From an uncultured Gammaproteobacteria bacterium (GTDB lineage Bacteria > Pseudomonadota > Gammaproteobacteria > Pseudomonadales > Azotimanducaceae_A): DNA of 7,335 nt. Made by a program: the position numbers and the translations under genes. Shown one piece after another: positions 1-5,326 of the stretch (position 1 is the first letter of the stretch; every line of letters starts with the position of its first letter). The stretch spans positions 1 through 7,335 of the forward strand of contig CAJWZG010000143.1 of the NCBI GenBank assembly GCA_913049565.1, written 5' to 3'. The notes beneath the pieces are model-generated. The model was not told the DNA's origin. It searched no databases and saw only the letters and a program-made list of their open reading frames with translations.

Positions 1-81
1 GGATAGTCAGTATAGTGTTGCATCGTCTTATCTTACGGTTTGGACGAGACTATGTAAGTGATTGTGGCAAAATTAGTGGGC

Positions 82-115
82 AAAAAAAAGGCGGAGATCC
101 AAATGGATCTCCGCC
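82..115 (-). terminator. Strong intrinsic terminator for leftward transcription
   Basis: The stem is a perfect 11-bp inverted repeat, GGCGGAGATCC (90-100) and GGATCTCCGCC (105-115), with the 4-base loop AAAT. On the minus strand it is followed at once by eight T (positions 89-82). On the plus strand the bases after the stem are TTCGAAGG with no T-run, so it should work for leftward transcription only. It is the strongest terminator in the window, yet no minus-strand protein gene lies upstream of it inside the window. Confidence 0.85.
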
Positions 116-215
116 TTCGAAGGTTGGGGGCTCCCGAGGAGGGGAGGGGAGAGGAGTTTCGAAAGCCCCCGTATTCCAACGGGGTGTTGCCACTTAGCCG
201 CTGAATGAAGCTAAC

Positions 216-230
216 GTTACCCTAAGTAAC
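216..230. promoter_or_regulatory. 15-bp dyad GTTAC-N5-GTAAC, possible operator
   Basis: GTTAC (216-220) and GTAAC (226-230) form a perfect 5-bp inverted repeat with spacer CCTAA. It lies just upstream of the putative leftward small RNA, where a promoter would be expected. A regulator site is possible but nothing identifies the protein. Repeats of this length also occur by chance. Confidence 0.2.
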
Positions 231-253
231 AACTAATGCAAGCTTTTTGTGTG

Positions 254-286
254 AAAAAGTAGCTAAATGCTGGTCGCTACTTTTTT
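254..286. terminator. Two-way terminator-like hairpin
   Basis: AAAAAGTAGC (254-263) pairs perfectly with GCTACTTTTT (276-285) around a 12-base loop. Rightward transcription meets six T (281-286); leftward transcription meets five T (258-254). The GC part of the stem is only GTAGC/GCTAC, so termination would be weak to moderate. It could insulate the 500-1390 gene from the upstream region. Bases 254-259 can instead pair with CTTTTT (243-248), giving an alternative, purely local hairpin that excludes this one. Confidence 0.4.
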
Positions 287-488
287 CCGAGATATATGCA
301 GACTTAACGCACCAAAATGGGGAGAAAATCGCTCTGGAGCGGTGAATTTACTCAGTTGATTGTGTCCGACGGTCGAAGGGTACGTTCGAACGGCGTATTC
401 GATAGATCACAGAGGTTTGAAAAATCACCAGTGTTACCGTTTTTTTGGATGATGCCCTGTTTTTGGTCTACCCTGCTCGCCGCGTATT
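287..488. other. Non-coding spacer upstream of the hydrolase gene
   Basis: I see no reading frame, RNA gene or clear promoter here. Two small perfect dyads stand out: CGCTC-TG-GAGCG (330-341) and the palindrome GTTCGAAC (384-391). Weak -35-like sequences occur (TTGATT at 356-361, TTGAAA at 417-422), but none has a convincing -10 at the right distance. The promoter of the 500-1390 gene is presumably in this stretch. The far left of the window (1-81) likewise shows nothing I can name. Confidence 0.5.
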
Positions 489-495
489 AAGGAAG
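489..495 (+). promoter_or_regulatory. Ribosome binding site of the hydrolase gene
   Basis: AAGGAAG lies four bases before the ATG at 500. The spacing is a little tight, but it supports this ATG as the start. Confidence 0.6.
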
Positions 496-499
496 ATTT

Positions 500-1390
500 A
501 TGCCCAACGCTGAACAGACAACCCCATCTCCTACCTCACACCGATTTTTTTCCCAACGAATACGCCTGCATTTCGTGGAGTGGGGAAACAGGCAGGCACC
601 AACGGTAGTGCTGGTTCATGGTGTCAGAGACCATTGCCGCACATGGGATGATCTCGTCGTACGAATGTCTCGGATCGGTGATTTTCATTTTGTTGCGCCA
701 GATCTTCGCGGCCATGGCGATTCGGATTGGGTTCAGGGATCTGGCTATCGCTATTTCGATTACATTTACGACTTACAGCAGTTAATCGAACAGAATGATT
801 TTGGCCCCGTGTGGCTGGTAGGCCACAGTCTGGGCGGTGCCATAGCTGCTTTTTTCGCCGGTGTTTTTCCACATTTGGTCAGCAAACTCATTCTATTGGA
901 GGGGATTGGCCTTTGGTCTCGCGAAGTCGCCGATGCAGGTATTGCTGCACAAATACGAGAATGGAGTCAGCAAAACAGCGAATTAGCCGGTCGCGAACCG
1001 CGGCGTTATCCCAGCCTTGAAATCGCCTATGAGCGAATGCAACAGGCTAATCCTCAGCTCACAAGAGACCAAGCGTTTCACCTGACTCTACATGGCGCTG
1101 TGCAACTTGAAGATGGCCAATATGGCTGGAAATATGATCAGTACACCTACAATTTTATGGGGGTGGGTTTAACGACCGATGAGATTAAAGAGTTATGGAC
1201 CAATATTACCGCCCCGACACTGTTGATTAACGCGGTTGATGGTCTGGCGAACCGGACAGGTCAAGATGGCACATTGCAGTATTTTCGGCAGGGATCGCTG
1301 CATGACCTTGCGAATGCGGGCCACTGGATCCATCACGATGCCCCTGAAGAGGTGACGGATCTGGTCGGCAGGTTCCTCAACCCGAACTAA
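500..1390 (+). CDS. Alpha/beta-hydrolase fold protein, substrate unknown
   Basis: A 296-residue protein of the usual length for single-domain alpha/beta hydrolases. Seen: the oxyanion-hole HG at residues 40-41 (VVLVHGVRDH), the strand-turn APDLRGHGDSD at 67-76, and the nucleophile elbow GHSLGG at 108-113 with Ser110. The catalytic acid is probably Asp247 in LLINAVDG, and the catalytic His is His275 in NAGHWIHHDAPEEV. The order Ser-Asp-His fits the fold. Residues 136-230 form the variable cap region that sets substrate choice. There is no signal peptide or membrane segment, so it is likely cytoplasmic. Known: this branch includes esterases, C-C bond hydrolases, epoxide hydrolases and haloperoxidases; the motifs alone do not separate them. 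An AAGGAAG site precedes the start. It stands alone as a rightward gene and converges with mnmH, 12 bases away. Function beyond 'hydrolase' is not claimed. Confidence 0.93.
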   Translation: MPNAEQTTPSPTSHRFFSQRIRLHFVEWGNRQAPTVVLVHGVRDHCRTWDDLVVRMSRIGDFHFVAPDLRGHGDSDWVQGSGYRYFDYIYDLQQLIEQNDFGPVWLVGHSLGGAIAAFFAGVFPHLVSKLILLEGIGLWSREVADAGIAAQIREWSQQNSELAGREPRRYPSLEIAYERMQQANPQLTRDQAFHLTLHGAVQLEDGQYGWKYDQYTYNFMGVGLTTDEIKELWTNITAPTLLINAVDGLANRTGQDGTLQYFRQGSLHDLANAGHWIHHDAPEEVTDLVGRFLNPN

Positions 1391-1402
1391 GTTTGGTGCC
1401 AC

Positions 1403-2467
1403 CTATCCTAGCTCGCGTAAATACGCGGCCACTTCCTCTTTGTTGCCGCGAAAACGCACCCGCGGCATTTTGCGTTCGAGCTGGTAGTCGTACATAGGAT
1501 CGTAGTATTCGCGTAGCAAAAAACTAATCCAGTCGCGGTGATCCGCCTCTTGCCCAAAAGCTCGCTGGAGTCGCTGTGTTAACTCGGTCAAGCGCGCTCC
1601 GCCCAAGCGGCGCTTAATACGTTGCACAGCGTCCTCATAGCTTGCCAGCAGCTCCGACTGCGTTTTACCCGCGGTCGCGTACTCCTTGATCGCGTCAAGA
1701 ACGTATTCTTGGTGAATCTGCTCGACGCGCTCCTCAAACGAAACTTCGATCAGGGCAATAGGCGCCTGCTGCATTTTCAGATGCCATTGGGCCGGAAGCC
1801 CGATGCGTCCGATGGTTCGGCTTTCATCCTCTACAATTAGGGTACTGCTCTCAAGGTTTAGATACTCGACAGCTAGCGTATTTTCGAAGGTAACAGGTGT
1901 GGGCTGAGGGCTTAACCGACGCCCAAACGCAGATCCTCGGTGGTTGGCCAAACCCTCAAGATCAATACTGTTTGGAAGGTCTTGAATGAGCACGGTTTTC
2001 GCTGAACCAGTGCGACCACTCAAAAGCCACCACTGTTTGTTTGGGTTATCTAGTACACGCAAGCAGATGTGTCTCAAAGCTTTAAACCCGCCCTCAACAC
2101 GTGGGCACGAAACGCCAGCATCATTCAGCCATCGCTGGGCTAGAGTTGAGCGTTGACCTCCGCGCCAGCATATGACTCGGGCTGTTGGGTTACGCGCACA
2201 AAAATCTTCCCAGCCTCTGATTCTAAGATCTTTTTTTGCTGCGCTAACTAATCGATGTCCAAGTGCTACTGCTGCATGATGACCCTTAGCTTTGTAGGTC
2301 TTGCCGACTTGCTCGCGTTCTTCATCGTCAAGTATTGGCAGATTAAAACTGTTGGGAATGTTGCCGGTTTTGAATTCCGTAGGCGCGCGCACATCCAGCA
2401 ACGGCGTTCGCTGTCTGAGTAGCTCGAGGGCGTCGCTGCTAGGGAATGTTGTCGACGATGTGGTCAC
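1403..2467 (-). CDS. mnmH: tRNA 2-selenouridine synthase (MnmH/SelU)
   Basis: 354 residues from a GTG at 2467; the E. coli protein is about 364. Known: it replaces sulfur with selenium at the 2-thiouridine wobble base of tRNA-Lys, -Glu and -Gln, using selenophosphate and a geranylated intermediate. Seen: an N-terminal rhodanese domain beginning LLDVRAPTEF (about residues 23-32), with the active-site Cys100 in ICWRGGQRS. A P-loop domain follows with SGRTGSAKT (150-158), then the family signatures DLEGLANHRGSAFGR, VEDESRTIG and EYYDPMY (320-326). The P-loop has Ala where Walker A normally has Gly before the Lys (SAKT rather than SGKT). Start choice: the frame stays open to an ATG at 2593, but that would extend far into the upstream lipoprotein gene. 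GTG 2467 gives an N-terminus close to E. coli's, though with no clear ribosome site. The 29-base overlap with the upstream gene suggests an operon and translational coupling. Confidence 0.93.
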   Translation of the reverse strand: MTTSSTTFPSSDALELLRQRTPLLDVRAPTEFKTGNIPNSFNLPILDDEEREQVGKTYKAKGHHAAVALGHRLVSAAKKDLRIRGWEDFCARNPTARVICWRGGQRSTLAQRWLNDAGVSCPRVEGGFKALRHICLRVLDNPNKQWWLLSGRTGSAKTVLIQDLPNSIDLEGLANHRGSAFGRRLSPQPTPVTFENTLAVEYLNLESSTLIVEDESRTIGRIGLPAQWHLKMQQAPIALIEVSFEERVEQIHQEYVLDAIKEYATAGKTQSELLASYEDAVQRIKRRLGGARLTELTQRLQRAFGQEADHRDWISFLLREYYDPMYDYQLERKMPRVRFRGNKEEVAAYLRELG

Positions 2468-4133
2468 CGGCTTCGAAGGATTCCAAATGATTTTGCAACA
2501 CAACAATGACATCGTTGCGATCTTGGGTGCGCGCGTAGTGAAGCGCCCGCTTCTGCAGTTCGATAGCTTTCGGGAAGTTACCATTTGCAGCATAAGTGGC
2601 AGCCCAAGTATCCAAGTACTCCGGATGGGTTTGCACCTGTTTGTTGTTGAGCATCATGGTATCCATGATGGACTGGGCGTAAGCAGGCTCCTGCAAGCCT
2701 TTTTGACCTGATACTGCAAGCGTCCACGCCACTTCATTAACCACAGCGGTATCACCGTGATGACTGGCTTGTGCTTGATCAACCGCCCTTTTGTACCAAC
2801 GTATCGCCCTGCGGTATGACCTTCTGGTTTCAACACCTTTGGCGTAGAGATTCCCAATAACCACCATGGCTTCGGCATTATCCGCATCTGCAAGTTCCCG
2901 GAGTAACGGCAGTATTTGGGTTTGTGACTCTTGCGTCATCGATTCACATATGTAGCGCGCGTAACTGATGATGGCTTTTGGGTTGCGGAGATTTGCCGCG
3001 GATGCAAAGTAACGATTCGCTCGGTTTTCATCCTTGGCTAACAGTCGACCACGCTGGTATTGGTTGGCGAGGTAGAGAAATGACTTCGCATGCCCCAAGT
3101 CTCCTGCCTGCTTCAGCAGGGTCAAAGCTCGTTCTTGCTTTTTTTCAGCAGTGTCACTTGAATTAGCGCCAACTCCACCTTTGATACCAGACTCTTCGAG
3201 CAATAGCCGGCCCAGGGTGTACATGGATTCGGTGGATCCCAACTCGATTGCTTTGGCGTGGTTTTCGACAGCCTTTTGCGTCAGTTCTTCTATCGTAAGC
3301 ACTGACGGGTCGTCTGCTTGGTCTGTATCCGTTTGGCGCCCCGATTGGTACCAAAAGATGCGCGCCAGAAGAGTATGAGCCAATAGATTGTTCTCTTGGG
3401 ACGCGAGTTCCAACCAGCCAATGGCCGCATCATATCGTCGCTGGCGAGCCAAATAGGTACCAATCGCCGCTCGCGCGCCCGAGTCGTAGCTATCCGCTAG
3501 GATCCGCAAGGTATCCCAAGGATTCTTTGACGCCTTTGGCAACGCGCCGGAGTCAGCCATGGCGTCGACTAACGCCGATAGATTGAAATAAGTGCTCGTG
3601 ACAGGCGAATCCTTGCTCGAACGAGACAGTAGTAATAGCTGCAAGGGCATTGCGTCATTGCTTTGGTAAATGCTGCCGACAATACTTTGTCCCTGACTTT
3701 GCAGCAGCAGTACGGCATCCGTCTTACTCAACAGTTTGAAGGGGTTTTCCAAACTGCCATCACCGCTGGCAAGGATCGCCTGCTTCGACGTTTCAAAGGC
3801 TTGTTGATAGATGGCGACCGTATCGTTAGCCCCTACATGTTGATAGAAATCGATCAACCCATATTGAGCAGTAAGGCTATTAGGGCGCTTCTCGAGTAAT
3901 GCTGACCCGAGGGCACCAAGGGGTAGGGGTTCGTCTGCACTCTGAGCAAGAATTCTGGCTTCCAGTGCGCTGACCTCTTTGAGCTGCTCGCCGAAATTAG
4001 CCGCCGAGAGATAAGCGTTAGTAGCGGCGCTGTCCTTAGCTTGGTCATAGCGCAGAGGGTCCAAGCCGGTGCAGGCGTTAAACGTTAAAGTGCCGGCTAA
4101 AAACAAGATCAGACGGGTTTTAAACAATTGCAT
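2439..4133 (-). CDS. Outer-membrane lipoprotein with Sel1-like/TPR repeats
   Basis: 564 residues. Seen: an N-terminal lipoprotein signal (KTR, then a hydrophobic run LILFLAGTLTF) ending in NAC with Cys21. The lipobox is imperfect, with Phe at -3 and Asn at -2. Thr follows the Cys, which by the Lol rule favours the outer membrane. The rest is helical repeats. Sel1-like units are clear around 299-316, 333-363, 366-393 and 418-450 (for example DNAEAMVVIGNLYAKG, then AIRWYKRA). A C-terminal TPR-like block at 463-535 reads NEVAWTLA and then LDTWAATYAANGNFPKAIELQKRALHYA. Known: such proteins are scaffolds, AlgK of the alginate exporter being one example. No exopolysaccharide genes are nearby, so I do not call it AlgK. 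The start at 4133 was chosen because the signal peptide begins there; the frame extends to 4325 without a credible N-terminus. There is no Shine-Dalgarno sequence. It overlaps mnmH by 29 bases. Confidence 0.85.
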   Translation of the reverse strand: MQLFKTRLILFLAGTLTFNACTGLDPLRYDQAKDSAATNAYLSAANFGEQLKEVSALEARILAQSADEPLPLGALGSALLEKRPNSLTAQYGLIDFYQHVGANDTVAIYQQAFETSKQAILASGDGSLENPFKLLSKTDAVLLLQSQGQSIVGSIYQSNDAMPLQLLLLSRSSKDSPVTSTYFNLSALVDAMADSGALPKASKNPWDTLRILADSYDSGARAAIGTYLARQRRYDAAIGWLELASQENNLLAHTLLARIFWYQSGRQTDTDQADDPSVLTIEELTQKAVENHAKAIELGSTESMYTLGRLLLEESGIKGGVGANSSDTAEKKQERALTLLKQAGDLGHAKSFLYLANQYQRGRLLAKDENRANRYFASAANLRNPKAIISYARYICESMTQESQTQILPLLRELADADNAEAMVVIGNLYAKGVETRRSYRRAIRWYKRAVDQAQASHHGDTAVVNEVAWTLAVSGQKGLQEPAYAQSIMDTMMLNNKQVQTHPEYLDTWAATYAANGNFPKAIELQKRALHYARTQDRNDVIVVLQNHLESFEAGDHIVDNIP

Positions 4134-4139
4134 AGACCG

Positions 4140-4168
4140 TTTATAACACTCTGGCTCTGGCGATGAAA
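4140..4168 (-). promoter_or_regulatory. Putative promoter of the lipoprotein gene, possibly giving leaderless mRNA
   Basis: On the minus strand TATAAA (4145-4140) matches the -10 consensus at five of six positions. Six bases separate it from the A of the ATG at 4133, so the expected transcription start falls on or next to the start codon. At a 17-base spacing the -35 would be TTTCAT (4168-4163), a poor match. A weak -35 covered by a dyad suggests regulation. No Shine-Dalgarno sequence is seen before this ATG. Inference only. Confidence 0.35.
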
Positions 4169-4176
4169 TATCGCCA
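4158..4176. promoter_or_regulatory. 19-bp dyad TGGCGAT-N5-ATCGCCA, candidate operator
   Basis: A perfect 7-bp inverted repeat with spacer GAAAT. It covers the putative -35 of the lipoprotein promoter, in the spacer between the divergent lipoprotein and msrA genes. Arm length, spacing and position fit a dimeric regulator site. The regulator is not identifiable from the window. Confidence 0.35.
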
Positions 4177-4272
4177 CCAACCTGAACCAGCGAGACAAGC
4201 GATGTCCACGCAAGGGTTGCAAAATTTTTCGGTGGCATAAGCCGATGGTAAACCTGCCGGGTTGTCGCGAGG

Positions 4273-4288
4273 GTACAGGTGCTTGTAC
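4273..4288. promoter_or_regulatory. 16-bp dyad GTACA-N6-TGTAC upstream of msrA
   Basis: GTACA (4273-4277) and TGTAC (4284-4288) form a perfect 5-bp inverted repeat about 30 bases before the msrA start, where a regulator could act. No convincing sigma70 promoter was found around it; CATTAT (4292-4297) is a possible -10 without a matching -35. Confidence 0.2.
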
Positions 4289-4305
4289 TCTCATTATCGA
4301 TTAAA

Positions 4306-4309
4306 GAGG
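4306..4309 (+). promoter_or_regulatory. Ribosome binding site that decides the msrA start
   Basis: GAGG, within AAAGAGGC, lies eight bases before ATG 4318. It favours this start over the in-frame ATG at 4279. Confidence 0.6.
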
Positions 4310-4317
4310 CACAGCGA

Positions 4318-4980
4318 ATGTTCAATCAAGCCAAAATGCAAATTCCCGACAGTACAACTGCCCTGCCGGGTAGAACCAGTTCGATGCCCGTACCACCCAA
4401 TCATTTTGTGCTGGGTCGGGCGTTAGTTGAGCCGTTCCCCAGTCATTGCAAGCAGGTTCAGTTTGGCATGGGGTGTTTTTGGGGCGCGGAACGTAAGTTT
4501 TGGCAGATGGAGGGAGTGTTTAGCACTGCGGTCGGCTACTCAGGAGGGATAACAGAGAACCCGACCTACGAGGAAGTGTGCTCTGGGGGAACTGGGCATA
4601 CTGAGACTGTTCTGGTTGTTTACGACGAGTCGATTGTTGAATTTAGCCAGCTATTGAAAATGTTCTGGGAAAGCCACAACCCAACCCAAGGTATGCGGCA
4701 GGGGAATGATATGGGAACCCAATATCGATCGGCGATTTATACATACGAAGATGAGCAGACCGAGATAGCCAACGCCAGTCAGGCTCTGTTCCAAAACGCA
4801 CTGACCGCGGTGGGTTTTGGGCCTATCACTACTGAGATTCAAAACACTGGCCCGTTCTATTATGCGGAGCATTACCACCAGCAATACCTAGCGAAAGTGC
4901 CGAATGGTTACTGTGGCTTGGGTGGCACCGGGGTTGGATGTGATGTCTCACCATTGGCAAGGCTGGACGTCACGATCTAA
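4318..4980 (+). CDS. msrA: Peptide-methionine (S)-S-oxide reductase MsrA
   Basis: 220 residues, close to the E. coli protein (about 212). Known: it reduces the S-form of methionine sulfoxide, free or in proteins, using thioredoxin to recycle its cysteines. Seen: the catalytic motif GCFWG at 52-56 with Cys53; GYSGG (73-77); [16 protein letters not shown] (81-96); [18 protein letters not shown] (121-138); [12 protein letters not shown] (179-190); and the C-terminal resolving cysteines Cys199 (GYCGLGG) and Cys208. The N-terminal segment [11 protein letters not shown] (15-25) matches the extended enterobacterial type. Start: ATG 4318 has GAGG (4306-4309) eight bases upstream and gives the family's usual N-terminus; an ATG at 4279 has neither. 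There is no signal peptide, so it acts in the cytoplasm. It diverges from the lipoprotein gene and converges with the small zinc-protein gene 12 bases away. Confidence 0.97.
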   Translation: MFNQAKMQIPDSTTALPGRTSSMPVPPNHFVLGRALVEPFPSHCKQVQFGMGCFWGAERKFWQMEGVFSTAVGYSGGITENPTYEEVCSGGTGHTETVLVVYDESIVEFSQLLKMFWESHNPTQGMRQGNDMGTQYRSAIYTYEDEQTEIANASQALFQNALTAVGFGPITTEIQNTGPFYYAEHYHQQYLAKVPNGYCGLGGTGVGCDVSPLARLDVTI

Positions 4981-4992
4981 GCAGCAAGCAGG

Positions 4993-5187
4993 TTAAGTCA
5001 CTCGGGTGCGTGTGATATTGCAGCGTGAGCAACGTTGCAGGCTAACCAAGCGTCCGTGCTTCACATCAAATTGCTTCCTTTCGTCGTCTTGCCACTGATG
5101 AAAACCCGACCGGCACAAAGTGGTTCCACTACCGCGCTGTTTTCTTTTTTCCTTGCGGAATTTGCTGAGATCCGTGGGTTTTGCCAT
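4993..5187 (-). CDS. Small putative zinc-binding protein, function unknown
   Basis: 64 residues, strongly basic at the N-terminus (SKFRKEKRKQRGSG, about 8-21). Seen: Cys25 and His30 in LCRSGFHQW, and Cys53 and Cys56 in QRCSRCNITRTR. This is a C-x4-H plus C-x2-C arrangement that could bind one zinc ion as a small ribbon. FDVKHGRLVSLQRCSRC reads like a compact beta domain. It resembles small conserved hypothetical proteins I associate with gammaproteobacteria, but I cannot name a characterised one. The basic tail and zinc ribbon would suit nucleic acid or ribosome contact; that is inference. Start: ATG 5187 begins the compact product. The frame is open to an ATG at 5367, but that would run into the divergent Hsp70 gene. 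No clear Shine-Dalgarno sequence is seen. It converges with msrA and diverges from the Hsp70-like gene. Confidence 0.72.
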   Translation of the reverse strand: MAKPTDLSKFRKEKRKQRGSGTTLCRSGFHQWQDDERKQFDVKHGRLVSLQRCSRCNITRTRVT

Positions 5188-5268
5188 TCTGGGTGCCGTC
5201 TGTTTAGTCAAAGCTGCAGGATGGCTGGCTAACTTTTGCTCAAGCCACTTGCAGATTACTCTGCTCGG

Positions 5269-5297
5269 TTGGCGCTGATGAGTGTCGCAGGTAACAT
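5269..5297 (+). promoter_or_regulatory. Possible sigma70 promoter of the Hsp70-like gene
   Basis: TTGGCG (5269-5274) and TAACAT (5292-5297) are separated by exactly 17 bases and each match consensus at four of six positions. Transcription would begin near 5304, giving a leader of about 23 bases. Moderate to weak match; no heat-shock sigma32-type promoter was recognised. Confidence 0.35.
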
Positions 5298-5326
5298 GCC
5301 GCCGCAGTAATGATAGAGCATCTTCA

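Larger units (their letters stand above)
82..235 (-). ncRNA. Candidate intergenic small RNA, C-rich, ending in a strong terminator
   Basis: Seen: the minus strand carries a textbook intrinsic terminator at 115-82. Just upstream lies a structured, pyrimidine-rich block. Positions 126-132 (GGGGGCT on +) can pair with 164-170 (AGCCCCC), enclosing an all-pyrimidine 21-base tract (156-136) that contains CCTCCT, the anti-Shine-Dalgarno core. A second hairpin, CCCCGT-N6-ACGGGG (184-167), shares bases 167-170 with the first, so the two exclude each other; its loop contains GGA. The minus strand from 499 to 82 has no ATG, and the only neighbouring gene runs the other way, so the terminator has no protein-coding transcript to serve. 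Known: several Hfq-type sRNAs expose C/U-rich loops that pair with ribosome binding sites. Inferred: this is an sRNA. The 5' end is unknown; 235 is a guess, as I found no convincing promoter. It does not resemble 6S RNA, SRP RNA, tmRNA or RNase P RNA as I know them. Confidence 0.45.

Noticed and set aside
82..115. The terminator as one for rightward transcription
   Set aside because: On the plus strand the stem is preceded by A8 and not followed by a T-run.
120..190. A rightward CsrB/RsmZ-type RNA based on GGA repeats
   Set aside because: GGA units are packed in one purine tract rather than spread over several hairpin loops, and the stronger terminator is on the other strand.
15..197. A 60-codon rightward reading frame
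   Set aside because: It runs through the terminator stem and the purine tract, has a low-complexity product, no ribosome site and no recognisable motif.
2468..2593. ATG 2593 as the start of MnmH
   Set aside because: It adds 42 residues without similarity to MnmH and lies deep inside the lipoprotein gene; GTG 2467 matches the family N-terminus.
2301..2711. 136-codon rightward frame antisense to the mnmH/lipoprotein junction
   Set aside because: It is antisense to two well-supported genes and its product has no recognisable domain.
2439..4133. AlgK, the alginate export lipoprotein
   Set aside because: Both have Sel1/TPR repeats, but no other alginate or exopolysaccharide gene is nearby and the repeat pattern alone is not specific.
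4134..4325. N-terminal extension of the lipoprotein gene to 4325
   Set aside because: It would bury the signal peptide and lipobox 64 residues inside the protein and overlap the msrA start.
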